From the NCBI GenBank assembly GCA_031291175.1, contig JARLJO010000042.1:1-64000 (forward strand): a DNA stretch of 64,000 bases, written 5' to 3'. Source of the DNA: Gammaproteobacteria bacterium (GTDB taxonomy: Bacteria; Pseudomonadota; Gammaproteobacteria; DSM-16500). Within the stretch, counting starts at the first letter, position 1, and each line of letters opens with the position of its first letter. The translations under genes and the position numbers were made by a program. The notes under the pieces are model-generated. The model was not told the origin of the DNA. It saw nothing but the letters and a program-made list of their open reading frames with translations, and did no database searches. Positions 8,426 to 18,525 of the stretch are shown here, in pieces.

Positions 8426-11239
8426 TTAAGCGTATAAACGCACTTCACCAGCACCATCAACATTCACAATACAACGTCCACACAAGCCAGGATGTTTCAC
8501 ATCTCGACCAACATCCGCAAGACGGTGCCAACAACGTTCACATTTAGCAAACGTCAATGGCGTGACTTTCAGCCACAGTCCTGGCACCTCTGTTGCTACC
8601 AAATCTGCGGTATTGTTGCCAGCCAATAAGACTTCCGCGCCTGAGGTAATCAACACAAAACGCAAATCATTACCGAGCAAATCCACTTGTTGTTTTAATG
8701 CAGGCTCACAATACAATTTCACATCGGCTTCCAACGCTGAACCGATCAACCCGGCATTACGTTGATTTTCGATTTCTTTATTCACTGCATTACGAATGAG
8801 TTGCATTTTTTCCCAATAAGCCTGGTTCATTTCGGCATTCGCATCCATCGCTTGCAAATCGGTATACCAACGATTTAAGAAGACGGATTCATTACGCTTG
8901 CCTGGAATATATTGCCAAATTTCTTCCGCAGTAAAACTTAAAATCGGCGCCATCCAACGAACGAGACTTTCAATGATATGAAACATCGCCGTTTGAGCAG
9001 AACGTCGCGCCAAACTATTGGTTTGTGTCGTGTATTGACGATCTTTGATGATATCCAAATAAAAACTGCCCATATCAATCGCACAGAAGTGATGGATTTT
9101 TTGATAAATAATATGGAACTGGTATGCATCATACGCTTTCAAAATCTCTTCTTGAAATTGACGAGTGCGATCCACAGCCCAACGATCTAGCGCCAACATT
9201 TCATCAGGTTTCACCAGATGTTTTTCTGGATCAAAACCGTCTAAATTCGCGAGGAAAAAACGCGCGGTATTACGTAGACGACGATAAGTTTCTGAGTTAC
9301 GCGTTAAGATCTCATCGGACACCGTGATTTCAGAACGATAATCAATGGAGGATACCCACAAACGTAAGACATCCGCTCCTAATGTTTGAATGATTTTATC
9401 TGGCGCGACCACATTACCAATCGACTTAGACATTTTACGTCCTTGTCCATCCACCACATAACCGTGTGTTAAAACAGTTTTAAACGGTTCATGGCCATTA
9501 ATCGCAATCGATGTCAGCAAAGAAGATTGGAACCAACCACGATGCTGATCAGAACCTTCCAAGTACAAATCGGCTGGAAAATCCAATTCAGGCCATTTCT
9601 TTAAAACGCATTCATGCGTCACGCCGGAATCAAACCACACATCCAAAATATCCGTACATTTTTTATAGTGTTTTGCATCATCACCTAAAATATCTTTTGG
9701 ATCCAAAGTATACCAAGCATCGACGCCTGCTTTCGCAACGAGATTAGCGACTTTTTCCATGATTTCGATGGTATTCGGATGGATTTCATCTGTTTCGGTA
9801 TGAATAAACAAAGCAATTGGCACGCCCCAGGTACGCTGGCGTGAGATACACCAATCCGGACGGTTTTCTATCATGGAAGCAATACGACTCTTACCCCAGT
9901 CTGGAATCCATTCCACACGGTCAATGGACTTCATGGCCTCAGCGCGTAAACCTTGCTTGTCCATGCTGATAAACCATTGCGGCGTGGAGCGAAAAATCAA
10001 TGGTGTTTTATGGCGCCAGCAATGCGGATAACTGTGCGTGAGTTTCGCAAAATGCAATAAGACATTTTTTTCACGCAACACTTCAATAATGCGTTCATTG
10101 GCTTTATTAACATGCAAGCCCGCAAAAAGTTCTGTTGTAGCGATAAAACAACCATCATCGCCCACTGGATTTTCAATTGGTAGATTATAGCGTTTACCCA
10201 CTTGATAATCGTCGACACCATGCGCGGGAGCCGTGTGTACGGCGCCTGTACCGGACTCAACGGTAACATGTTCGCCTAAAATAACAGGCACAACACGTGA
10301 ATAGAAAGGATGTTGTAATTGCACACCTTCCAGGGCTTTGCCTTTCACTTTTCCGAGTACGCGATATTTTTCGTGACCGAAACGTAGCATCACCGTTTCA
10401 AGAAGCTGCTCGGCAATCACAAGTTGTGAACCAGCATCCACTTCGACTAAGACATAATCCAGTTCTGGATTCAATGCCACCGCTTGGTTCGCAGGCAATG
10501 TCCATGGGGTAGTCGTCCAAATCGGAATGGCAATCGATCCTGCGCCTTTTTCCGCGTTTTCAAAGCGTTTCAAAAATTCAGCGGTATCAACGACTTGAAA
10601 ACTCACATCAATGGCGGATGAAACTTTATCAGCATATTCGACTTCCGCTTCTGCTAAAGCAGAACCGCAATCCAAACACCAATAAACAGGCTTGTAACCT
10701 TTTTGCAAATGGCCATTTTTCACGACCTCTGCAAGACTTCTAATGATGTCCGCTTCAAAAGAAAAGTCCATGGTGGTATAAAGTCGCGCCCAGTCTGCTT
10801 GCAGACCAAGACGTTTAAACTCGTCGCGTTGAATCGCGATAAAGCTATCAGCATATTCACGACATGCTTTACGAAAAGCTTCAGCAGTGACTTTATGGCC
10901 GGACTTTCCGATTTTTTTCTCGACATTTAATTCGATTGGTAAGCCATGACAATCCCAACCCGGAATAAACGGCGCATCAAACCCACTAAAAGTTTTCGCC
11001 TTTACCACAATATCTTTTAATGTGCGATTTAACGCATGCCCCATGTGAATATGTCCATTCGCATAAATCGGGCCATCTAACAAAATAAAATGGGGTAAAC
11101 CTTTATTTTGTTCGCGAATCTTTTGGTAAAGATTCATCTCTTCCCATTTCTTGATAATTTCAGGCTCGCGTTGCGCCAAATTTGCTTTCATTGGAAAATC
11201 GGTGCGGGGTAAATTCAATGTGCTTTTGTAATCGCTCAT
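8426..11239 (-). CDS. ileS: Isoleucine--tRNA ligase
   Basis: Class I synthetase charging tRNA-Ile. The HIGH motif is HMGH in GPIYANGHIHMGHALN near residue 57 and the KMSKS loop is GRKMSKSIGN near residue 600. The CP1 editing domain contains TTTPWTLPANQAV and GTGAVHTAPAHG. The C-terminus holds a zinc finger, CERCWHRL followed by CGRC, typical of the bacterial type. Length (937 residues) is normal. It lies downstream of ribF by 36 bases and upstream of lspA, as in E. coli. Confidence 0.97.
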   Translation of the reverse strand: MSDYKSTLNLPRTDFPMKANLAQREPEIIKKWEEMNLYQKIREQNKGLPHFILLDGPIYANGHIHMGHALNRTLKDIVVKAKTFSGFDAPFIPGWDCHGLPIELNVEKKIGKSGHKVTAEAFRKACREYADSFIAIQRDEFKRLGLQADWARLYTTMDFSFEADIIRSLAEVVKNGHLQKGYKPVYWCLDCGSALAEAEVEYADKVSSAIDVSFQVVDTAEFLKRFENAEKGAGSIAIPIWTTTPWTLPANQAVALNPELDYVLVEVDAGSQLVIAEQLLETVMLRFGHEKYRVLGKVKGKALEGVQLQHPFYSRVVPVILGEHVTVESGTGAVHTAPAHGVDDYQVGKRYNLPIENPVGDDGCFIATTELFAGLHVNKANERIIEVLREKNVLLHFAKLTHSYPHCWRHKTPLIFRSTPQWFISMDKQGLRAEAMKSIDRVEWIPDWGKSRIASMIENRPDWCISRQRTWGVPIALFIHTETDEIHPNTIEIMEKVANLVAKAGVDAWYTLDPKDILGDDAKHYKKCTDILDVWFDSGVTHECVLKKWPELDFPADLYLEGSDQHRGWFQSSLLTSIAINGHEPFKTVLTHGYVVDGQGRKMSKSIGNVVAPDKIIQTLGADVLRLWVSSIDYRSEITVSDEILTRNSETYRRLRNTARFFLANLDGFDPEKHLVKPDEMLALDRWAVDRTRQFQEEILKAYDAYQFHIIYQKIHHFCAIDMGSFYLDIIKDRQYTTQTNSLARRSAQTAMFHIIESLVRWMAPILSFTAEEIWQYIPGKRNESVFLNRWYTDLQAMDANAEMNQAYWEKMQLIRNAVNKEIENQRNAGLIGSALEADVKLYCEPALKQQVDLLGNDLRFVLITSGAEVLLAGNNTADLVATEVPGLWLKVTPLTFAKCERCWHRLADVGRDVKHPGLCGRCIVNVDGAGEVRLYA

Positions 11240-11275
11240 AAAAACCTTTAGTCAGTTAATCAAAAATCAAAAAAA

Positions 11276-12226
11276 TTAGCGATCCGTTTTTTCTGCCACA
11301 AAAAACGCTCTCGCTTGTTCGGCATCTTTCACTATTTGTTCTTTCAACAATTCAAAACTATCGTAACGCTTTTCATCGCGTAATTTTTTGCAAAATTCCA
11401 CACAAACATGCTTTCCATAAATATCTTGATCGAAGTCAAACAAATGCACTTCTAATAAACTGCGTGTGCCGCCAATGGTAGGCCTAACACCCACATTCGC
11501 AACACCTGTTATGGGTGTCACATTCACACCGTGCATACGCACAGCATAAACGCCTTTCACCGGCGCAATGTGCCGATGCAAATTAATATTGGCGGTGGGA
11601 AAACCAATACTGCGTCCCCGTTTATGACCATGGACAACCCGCCCTTTCATGGAATAAGGTTGACCTAAATAATGCTTAACGAGGTCATGATCCGCCACTG
11701 CCAATGCTTCGCGTATGCGAGTACTGCTAATGCGCTCACCATTCAACACGACACTAGTCATGTTTTCAACAGCAAATCCGTTTTTCTCACCCGCTTTTTT
11801 CAAAAATTCGAAATCACCCTGACGCGCTTTGCCGAAACGAAAATCATCGCCCACCAGAACATCTTTCGCATTTAAACCTTTCACTAACAGCTCTTCTATA
11901 AATTCATCGGCTGTTAATCCCGCCAAATGACGATTAAAACGTAAAAAAAGAATCTTATCGATGCCACATTGGGATAAGGCATAAAATTTTTCTCGCCATC
12001 GCATCAAACGCGGCACATCTGACTTGCCGCCCGCAAAATACTCAATAGGCTGGGGCTCAAAGGTGATCACCACTGAAGGCACGCCCAGGGCTTCTGCCCG
12101 AGCCTTAACTTGCTCCAGTAAAGCTTGATGACCCCGATGGACCCCATCGAAGTTCCCGATCGTTACCACACACCCTGTTTTCAGAGGAGCGAGGTTATAT
12201 AAACCACGAATTAATTCAGCCGCCAC
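11276..12226 (-). CDS. ribF: Bifunctional riboflavin kinase / FAD synthetase
   Basis: Converts riboflavin to FMN and FMN to FAD. The N-terminal adenylyltransferase domain has VVTIGNFDGVHRGHQ and ISSTRIREALA; the C-terminal kinase domain has GHKRGRSIGFPTANI and GVYAVRM. At 316 residues it is full length. The start codon is GTG at 12226, supported by GAGG five bases upstream; the ATG further upstream is out of frame. It precedes ileS in the usual order, but murJ and rpsT, its common neighbours, are separated from it here by two orphan genes. Confidence 0.95.
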   Translation of the reverse strand: MAAELIRGLYNLAPLKTGCVVTIGNFDGVHRGHQALLEQVKARAEALGVPSVVITFEPQPIEYFAGGKSDVPRLMRWREKFYALSQCGIDKILFLRFNRHLAGLTADEFIEELLVKGLNAKDVLVGDDFRFGKARQGDFEFLKKAGEKNGFAVENMTSVVLNGERISSTRIREALAVADHDLVKHYLGQPYSMKGRVVHGHKRGRSIGFPTANINLHRHIAPVKGVYAVRMHGVNVTPITGVANVGVRPTIGGTRSLLEVHLFDFDQDIYGKHVCVEFCKKLRDEKRYDSFELLKEQIVKDAEQARAFFVAEKTDR

Positions 12227-12390
12227 AGTGGCCTCATGTTAAAAGTCAAAAAGGGTTGATTATAAACGCAAATTAGCTTCTTTGTAAAAGTGCTGATCAA
12301 AATACCTTCAAGTACAGTCTAGTATATTACTATTGATGGATATATCCTTAAAGCAATAGTCACCCCAAAGCACCGGATGCACTAGAATAT

Positions 12391-13545
12391 ATGCCAATTC
12401 ACTACAAAAATCTGATTCAATCGATGTCTCCGGCTGAAATTGCTCGCCCCAAAGCCTTGTTACGAAAATTATTTAGGCTTCACTGTGAGAACATAAGAAG
12501 CAGCGCACCCTACTCGCTGTGGCCAGATAAAGCCAAATATCGCTGGCTAAGTGGTAGACTCTTAAATACCCTGGTCTCTACTGAAGAGAAAGAAGATGAA
12601 GCGTCTAATCGTGATTTAGCGGCCTTTGTAGGGATTTTAAATGAAGACTCGCGTGTTGTAATGCTCCTTGAAGATAGCAGTATTGCAGCTTTACTCAACG
12701 CATTTTTTTCCTACTTCCCAGAATATGTCTTACAACTGCGATCCTCTGTGTTTGTTGAAAAGTTGGTGTTAGATTTTTCGTGGGTCAATGAATGTGTCAT
12801 TGGATTGATTAATCAGTATCTCGAACAAATCCATGCGGATGATGATGCCATACGCGAAATAGCTTGCACTGCTTTAGGTTCAGCTGCGCCTCTTCTGACG
12901 CAGGCACAATTGGCGTTTGTGATAGATGAAATGTTAATAATGTCTGAAAAAAGAAATGAAAAGGGCTGGATACGAATCTATGCTTACAAAACCTTGGCTG
13001 AAGCAACTCGTTATGTCGATGAACCCAAAAAAAGTGATGTTATCCAAATACTCTCTGCCCGAGCCACCCGATCGGAAGCGATAATACAGCATTATTCCAT
13101 TTTGGAAGCACTGGGCATCATTGCCAATACTGCATCCCGTGAGAACAAAATTGAAGTCACTAATCTTTTTACCCATCTTTGTACGAATGCCAATAGAGAT
13201 GTGCGACAGGCTGCAAGCACCGCCCGAAACATTGTCTGCCCGAACTCGAATAAGGAGCCGCCACCGCGAAGATTGAGCGCAAGTCATATTGATCTTTCTC
13301 TGGCTGACAGTGAATTTATTCAAGCTCAAGCTGTTAAAATGCAATATGCAAAACGCATTGCGCTTATCAGGAAGTTTGCGCTGAACCTTCACGGTGAAGC
13401 GATTCCTCACTGGGATTTTGATGCCATAGCTCACATCTATCATCTGAATGAGGTGCAACATACGCTACAAGAAAGGGAGAGCCGGGCTTTTATTGAACCG
13501 ATTACCCAGATTATTGCCGAATACTGCGCCCCTACTCCATCCTGA
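12391..13545 (+). CDS. uncharacterised helical-repeat protein
   Basis: A 384-residue protein I do not recognise. There is no signal peptide or membrane segment. Residues about 130-290 are a series of helix pairs (for example DDAIREIACTALGSAAPLL and DVRQAASTARNIV) that look like degenerate HEAT or ARM repeats. The last 20 residues (FIEPITQIIAEYCAPTPS) form a separate hydrophobic helix. It sits with the next gene as an insertion between ribF and murJ, normally close neighbours. A soluble helical-repeat orphan in this kind of genome could be a secreted effector, but that is inference. Confidence 0.6.
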   Translation: MPIHYKNLIQSMSPAEIARPKALLRKLFRLHCENIRSSAPYSLWPDKAKYRWLSGRLLNTLVSTEEKEDEASNRDLAAFVGILNEDSRVVMLLEDSSIAALLNAFFSYFPEYVLQLRSSVFVEKLVLDFSWVNECVIGLINQYLEQIHADDDAIREIACTALGSAAPLLTQAQLAFVIDEMLIMSEKRNEKGWIRIYAYKTLAEATRYVDEPKKSDVIQILSARATRSEAIIQHYSILEALGIIANTASRENKIEVTNLFTHLCTNANRDVRQAASTARNIVCPNSNKEPPPRRLSASHIDLSLADSEFIQAQAVKMQYAKRIALIRKFALNLHGEAIPHWDFDAIAHIYHLNEVQHTLQERESRAFIEPITQIIAEYCAPTPS

Positions 13546-13583
13546 TAGCAACGGGCTCGCCAGCCTGTTTTTTTAGTTGGGTA

Positions 13584-13592
13584 TGCTATAAT
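13584..13592 (+). promoter_or_regulatory. extended -10 promoter for the 13626 gene
   Basis: TGC directly before TATAAT (13587-13592) makes a perfect extended -10 box, about 34 bases upstream of the likely start codon. No convincing -35 box is seen, which extended -10 promoters do not require. Confidence 0.5.
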
Positions 13593-13625
13593 ATACAGAT
13601 ATGAAAAGACTGGGTGAGGTTGGTC

Positions 13626-14294
13626 ATGACAAACGGTAGAACAGAGCCTTCGCTTCTTAATGATGCGGCAAATTTACGTGGCAACACCAAACATATTTTA
13701 ATTACACTCTACAAATCTTTCATGAATATACCTAAAATTGACACTGACAACTCTGTGTTAAAACGCAGTGTTGTTTTAGATATCCAAGCCGCTAAATTAA
13801 CCACCCAAGTTGAGACCATACCGAAACTCGCCCAAGACGGTGATATCATTCGCATCAGCCTGGACAAGCTGAAAGCGCTCGGGACTGTGCCGACAAAACA
13901 AAGCTACGAAATTTACAGCAAACAATTTTTGCCTTTTGAAGACAGAATTAAGAAACATTCGTTATCACTTGATGAGCTTCTGACGCTCTACAAACAAATT
14001 ATTACCGAGCAACATACTAACGTCAGAAATTTATTGTCAGAAATTAACAAGGCGCAAGATCAAGCCGGCATGGCAGGCAGCCAACCTGTTCAGCGCGAAC
14101 TGGCGGGACAGGAAGCCAAACTCAAAGAACTCCGTGAACGTCTCAGCGTACTCTCCAAATCCGCTACCGTCACTGAGACAGAGCTGTCTTCACTGCATCG
14201 CTTGATTTACAATGCGATTCCGCCCGCAGAGAGAAAGAATATTGTTTCGCCGGAAGAAGTGGCAAGAGCGCGGCCAACTCCAGGCCACAGTTAA
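13626..14294 (+). CDS. uncharacterised coiled-coil protein
   Basis: A 222-residue soluble protein without recognised domains. The region around residues 95-195 is strongly helical with heptad character (KAQDQAGMAGSQPVQRELAGQEAKLKELRERLSVLSK), probably a coiled coil. The start at 13626 (MTNGRTEP) is chosen because GAGGT lies a few bases upstream; a GTG at 13614 is the alternative. The C-terminus is polar and proline-containing (ARARPTPGHS). It has its own promoter and is followed at once by a family E repeat. No function can be assigned. Confidence 0.55.
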   Translation: MTNGRTEPSLLNDAANLRGNTKHILITLYKSFMNIPKIDTDNSVLKRSVVLDIQAAKLTTQVETIPKLAQDGDIIRISLDKLKALGTVPTKQSYEIYSKQFLPFEDRIKKHSLSLDELLTLYKQIITEQHTNVRNLLSEINKAQDQAGMAGSQPVQRELAGQEAKLKELRERLSVLSKSATVTETELSSLHRLIYNAIPPAERKNIVSPEEVARARPTPGHS

Positions 14295-14296
14295 TT

Positions 14297-14414
14297 GACT
14301 GGGGTCCTGTCAGGGTAGGTCGACTTTTTTCGTGCTCGCTAACGCTCCGCGCGTAAAAAGCCAACCTACCCTGCCACCCCGTTTTTTTGATTCACTTCAA
14401 CTTCGTTGAAGTGA
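14297..14414. repeat. dispersed structured element, family E copy 1
   Basis: Box 1 GACTGGGGTCCTGTC starts at 14297 and box 2 GCCACCCCGTTTTTTT ends at 14388; their GGGG and CCCC can pair. Between them are long complementary arms (CAGGGTAGGT...ACCTACCCTG) and an inner core with CGTGCTCGC and CGCGCGTA. Box 2 is followed by a second perfect hairpin, TCACTTCAAC-TTC-GTTGAAGTGA (14392-14414). The same plan recurs at 56029 and, inverted, at 59130. Reading towards murJ it could also act as a terminator. Confidence 0.85.
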
Positions 14415-14423
14415 GTGAGTAAG

Positions 14424-15986
14424 CTAAAATGATTTTTCTGTAACAGGGTGCGCTTGTATCAATAAATGACGTGGTCTAATGCCAGCCAACCATAACCCCA
14501 AGAAATAAACCACAACGGCTGAGATTAATAAAAAAGCCAAATGCTCAATCCGCCAGATACTTTTTTGAATCAACCACTCTTGCATATCGCCTGCCCCAAC
14601 CCACAACCAGGCGGCCAACACACTATTGGCAAATAAAAGCCGAAATGAGAAATTTTTCCAGCCAGCGCGTGGCTGATAAGCATCAGTTTTACGAATAAAA
14701 TAGTACAAAAAGCCTGTATTTAAAAGCGCAGCGCATGAGGTTGCCAAGGCAATACCTGCGTGTTTGAACGGCCAAATCAAAATAAGATTAAATACCATAT
14801 TGGCAATCATAGCCATGATCCCAATGCGAACCGGTGTGCCCATATCTTGCTTGGCATAAAAACCCGCTGCCAGAATTTTAATTAGCATGAATGGCGCAAT
14901 GCCAATAGCAAACATGGAAAGACTTTGTCTCGCCATCATGACCGAATGCCCATCAAAATGTCCGTACTGAAAAAGCGTACTGAGCAGTGGGCCTGATATC
15001 ACGGCCAACACAATCGCCGCTGGCACCCCGACTAACAAGACACAACGCAAAGCCCAATCTAACGTCATTGAAAAATCTTCTTTGGATTCGGAAGCATGAT
15101 GACGAGAGAGATGCGGCAAAATCACAGTGGATATAGCCACCCCAAACACGCCCAAAGGAAATTCCATCAAGCGATCAGAAAAATATAACCAGGAGACGCT
15201 CCCAACTACCAAAAACGAAGCGAACAAGGTATCAAGCAAAAGGTTAATTTGTGACACCGAGACGCCAAACAAAGCGGGCACCATCAATTTTAATACCTTG
15301 GTCACACCCTTATCGCGGAAATTAACCACTGGCTTTGGCAGCAGCCCTAAACGCTTTAGGAAAGGCCACTGGAAGAGCATCTGGACGACACCCGCAATCA
15401 AGACACCCCATGCCAATCCCACAATCGGAATCTGCAGATGAGGCCCTAACCAGATAGCGGCCGCAATCATGGAAATATTTAAGAACACCGGCGTAAACGC
15501 CGCCACCCAATAACGACTGTAAGTATTTAAGATCGCACCGGAAAAGGCTGTTAACGATATCAGCATCAGATAGGGAAAGGTAATGCGCAGCATCGTGACG
15601 GCTAAATTAAAACGTGGGCCATCCACTTCAAATCCTGGAGCAAATACTCTGACGAACACAGGGGTTAACAGGATGCCTGCACATGTGACCATTAAAAGAA
15701 CAGCGCCTAAGGTGCCCGCCATGCAATTAATAAATTGTTTAATTTCTTCAGGGGATTTTAACTTTTGGTATTCAGACAAGACCGGCACAAAGGCTTGGGA
15801 AAAAGAACCCTCGGCAAATAATCTGCGCATAAAATTCGGGATCTTGAATGCGACCAAAAAGGCATCCGATGCGGCACCCGCACCAAATAGTTGTGCCACG
15901 ACCATATCGCGAATAAATCCAAACACTCGCGAGATCATGGTCATGCTCATGACGGTAGACGTTGACTTGACTAAGGCTTTGCTCAT
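14424..15986 (-). CDS. murJ: Lipid II flippase MurJ
   Basis: MOP-superfamily integral membrane protein that flips the peptidoglycan precursor lipid II to the periplasm. The 520 residues contain about 14 hydrophobic segments. The N-terminus (SMTMISRVFGFIRDMVVAQLFGAGAASDAF) is the MviN/MurJ signature with the conserved arginines, and FAEGSFSQAFVPV follows. It is encoded next to rpsT (divergent), a common gammaproteobacterial arrangement. It is the only peptidoglycan flippase in view. Confidence 0.95.
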   Translation of the reverse strand: MSKALVKSTSTVMSMTMISRVFGFIRDMVVAQLFGAGAASDAFLVAFKIPNFMRRLFAEGSFSQAFVPVLSEYQKLKSPEEIKQFINCMAGTLGAVLLMVTCAGILLTPVFVRVFAPGFEVDGPRFNLAVTMLRITFPYLMLISLTAFSGAILNTYSRYWVAAFTPVFLNISMIAAAIWLGPHLQIPIVGLAWGVLIAGVVQMLFQWPFLKRLGLLPKPVVNFRDKGVTKVLKLMVPALFGVSVSQINLLLDTLFASFLVVGSVSWLYFSDRLMEFPLGVFGVAISTVILPHLSRHHASESKEDFSMTLDWALRCVLLVGVPAAIVLAVISGPLLSTLFQYGHFDGHSVMMARQSLSMFAIGIAPFMLIKILAAGFYAKQDMGTPVRIGIMAMIANMVFNLILIWPFKHAGIALATSCAALLNTGFLYYFIRKTDAYQPRAGWKNFSFRLLFANSVLAAWLWVGAGDMQEWLIQKSIWRIEHLAFLLISAVVVYFLGLWLAGIRPRHLLIQAHPVTEKSF

Positions 15987-16116
15987 AATGTGAATAAATC
16001 GACGTTTAAAAGAAGCTCATGCTATCATAAGTCGCCAATCGGGGTCATGCCTCTTTCTGTAAAAATTAACATAAGTCACTGGCAGTTGGCTCAATTTTGC
16101 AATAATTGACTTAGAG

Positions 16117-16145
16117 TTGACAAGCCCAGAATAAGCAGGCATATT
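16117..16145 (+). promoter_or_regulatory. sigma-70 promoter for rpsT
   Basis: A perfect -35 box TTGACA (16117-16122) is followed after exactly 17 bases by CATATT (16140-16145), a 4/6 match to TATAAT. It leaves a leader of about 115 bases before the rpsT start. S20 in E. coli is autoregulated through its leader, so a long leader is plausible here. Confidence 0.6.
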
Positions 16146-16267
16146 ACCACCCTTTATTGATTCTAAACTCACGTAAAACAAGCACTTTTCACCTAATCAG
16201 ACTCTGATTATGGCGAAAAACCTGTTAAACGTGTGTAAAACTAACATGAGATTTTTGGAGGCTTACC

Positions 16268-16615
16268 TTGGCTAATACTGCACAAGCGAAAAAACGTGCT
16301 CGTCAAGCGGAAAAACACAGAGAACACAATGCAAGTCTGCGTTCAATGGTACGTACATACATCAAAAAAACCTATACGGCTGTTGAAGCTGGCGACAAAA
16401 AACAAGCTGAAGCTTGCTTTGTAGCCGCTGTACCAGTGATTGATCGTATGGCAGACAAAGGCTTGATTCACAAGAATAAAGCTGCTCGTCATAAGAGCCG
16501 TTTAAGCGCGCAAATCAAAAAATTGTCTGGAACTGCGGTTGCAGCAGCAAAAACCACAAAAACCGCTGCTAAGACAAAGACAACAAAAGCCAAAGCATCA
16601 AAATCTGCTGAGTAA
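16268..16615 (+). CDS. rpsT: Small ribosomal subunit protein bS20
   Basis: Binds 16S rRNA in the 30S body. It starts with the family sequence [25 protein letters not shown] and contains [19 protein letters not shown]. The start codon is TTG at 16268 with GGAGG just upstream; no in-frame ATG fits, and E. coli rpsT also uses UUG. The usual S20 length is about 87 residues, but this one has 115: the last 27 or so are a low-complexity Lys/Ala/Thr tail ([20 protein letters not shown]). The tail may add RNA or nucleic-acid contacts; its function is not known. Confidence 0.96.
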   Translation: MANTAQAKKRARQAEKHREHNASLRSMVRTYIKKTYTAVEAGDKKQAEACFVAAVPVIDRMADKGLIHKNKAARHKSRLSAQIKKLSGTAVAAAKTTKTAAKTKTTKAKASKSAE

Positions 16616-16664
16616 TACTCTCTAAGATTTTTTTGTGACGCACGTTGACTGAGCCATTCGCATC

Positions 16665-16704
16665 AGTAAGCAACACTGAGTATTCATTTTCAGTGTTGCT
16701 TACT
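16665..16704. terminator. hairpin downstream of rpsT
   Basis: AGTAAGCAACACTGA (16665-16679) pairs perfectly with TCAGTGTTGCTTACT (16690-16704) around a 10-base loop, 50 bases past the rpsT stop. There is no T run on the + strand, so it is either a weak or Rho-assisted terminator or a 3'-end stabiliser. Confidence 0.5.
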
Positions 16705-16864
16705 TGTTCGAGTGGCTTAGCTTCTTCTCATCCCTGAATATATCCTCTTGCTCATTATCTTAAGATGCTTCCTGTTTCCTATTCCACGAATAGCAAAAAG
16801 CCCAACATCGAACCGAACAAAAAAAAAGATTAAACGGGGAAAAAGCGAAAGATGGCACTTACAT

Positions 16865-16949
16865 TGTAGGTTGGGCTGAGCGTTTTTTGCGAAGCCCAAC
16901 CTTTTAATGTAGTGTTGGGCTTCGCAAAAAACCGTCAGCCCAACCTACA
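16865..16949. repeat. near-perfect 36-bp inverted repeat
   Basis: Two 36-base arms, 16865-16900 and 16914-16949, pair with only two mismatches across a 13-base loop. The arms start TGTAGGTTGGGCTGA and end GCGAAGCCCAAC. Elements built from GTAGGTTGGGCTTCGC pieces are known as dispersed palindromes in many proteobacteria. It lies in the 370-base gap between convergent rpsT and obgE, where no gene is visible, and it could fold into a very stable cruciform or RNA hairpin. Confidence 0.85.
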
Positions 16950-16987
16950 TTAATGAGTCTCAGGAGATAAGACACGTCTATTAACTA

Positions 16988-18124
<1,137 letters not shown>

Positions 18125-18148
18125 TCAAAAGAGATAAAATAATATACC

Positions 18149-18180
18149 AAAAAAAAGCCCCGCTTTTGACGAGGCTTTTG
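18149..18180 (-). terminator. Rho-independent terminator after rpmA
   Basis: On the minus strand AAAAGCCTCG pairs with CGGGGCTTTT and runs into a stretch of T (the A run at 18149-18156 on the + strand). It lies 30 bases beyond the rpmA stop and before obgE, so it should reduce read-through and lower obgE expression relative to the ribosomal protein genes. Confidence 0.75.
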
Positions 18181-18209
18181 TCAATCTTGTATCAAAACAC
18201 TATATTAAA

Positions 18210-18485
18210 TTAAGCTACTGCTTCTTCTTTCATAGGTTCAATACTGACGCAGCGCTTAGCCTGTGGGCCTTTCACGCCGAAAACCACTGTACCTGTCTTT
18301 AACGCATATAAAGTATGATCTTTACCAATACCTACGTTACGACCAGGATGGAATTGTGTACCGCGTTGACGAACGATGATGGTACCTGCATTGATAACCT
18401 GGCCACCGTAACGCTTGATACCTAAATACTTAGGATTAGAGTCGCGACCATTTCGTGTACTACCACCGGCTTTTTTATGTGCCAT
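18210..18485 (-). CDS. rpmA: Large ribosomal subunit protein bL27
   Basis: 50S protein whose N-terminus reaches the peptidyl transferase centre. [19 protein letters not shown] is the canonical N-terminus with no extra leader, so no proteolytic maturation of the Firmicutes type is expected. It continues GVKRYGGQ-like ([13 protein letters not shown]) and [14 protein letters not shown]. The 91-residue length is normal. It lies 40 bases downstream of rplU and shares its transcript. Confidence 0.97.
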   Translation of the reverse strand: MAHKKAGGSTRNGRDSNPKYLGIKRYGGQVINAGTIIVRQRGTQFHPGRNVGIGKDHTLYALKTGTVVFGVKGPQAKRCVSIEPMKEEAVA

Positions 18486-18525
18486 TGCTTAAATCCTCTC
18501 GCTGAAAATCTGTTCTTTTGACCGC

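Noticed and set aside
14297-14388. Family E elements as ordinary Rho-independent terminators
   Set aside because: GGGG/CCCC plus T run is terminator-like, but the copies share extra boxes, a core and a side hairpin, and copies occur between or upstream of genes in both orientations. Terminator activity may be a by-product.
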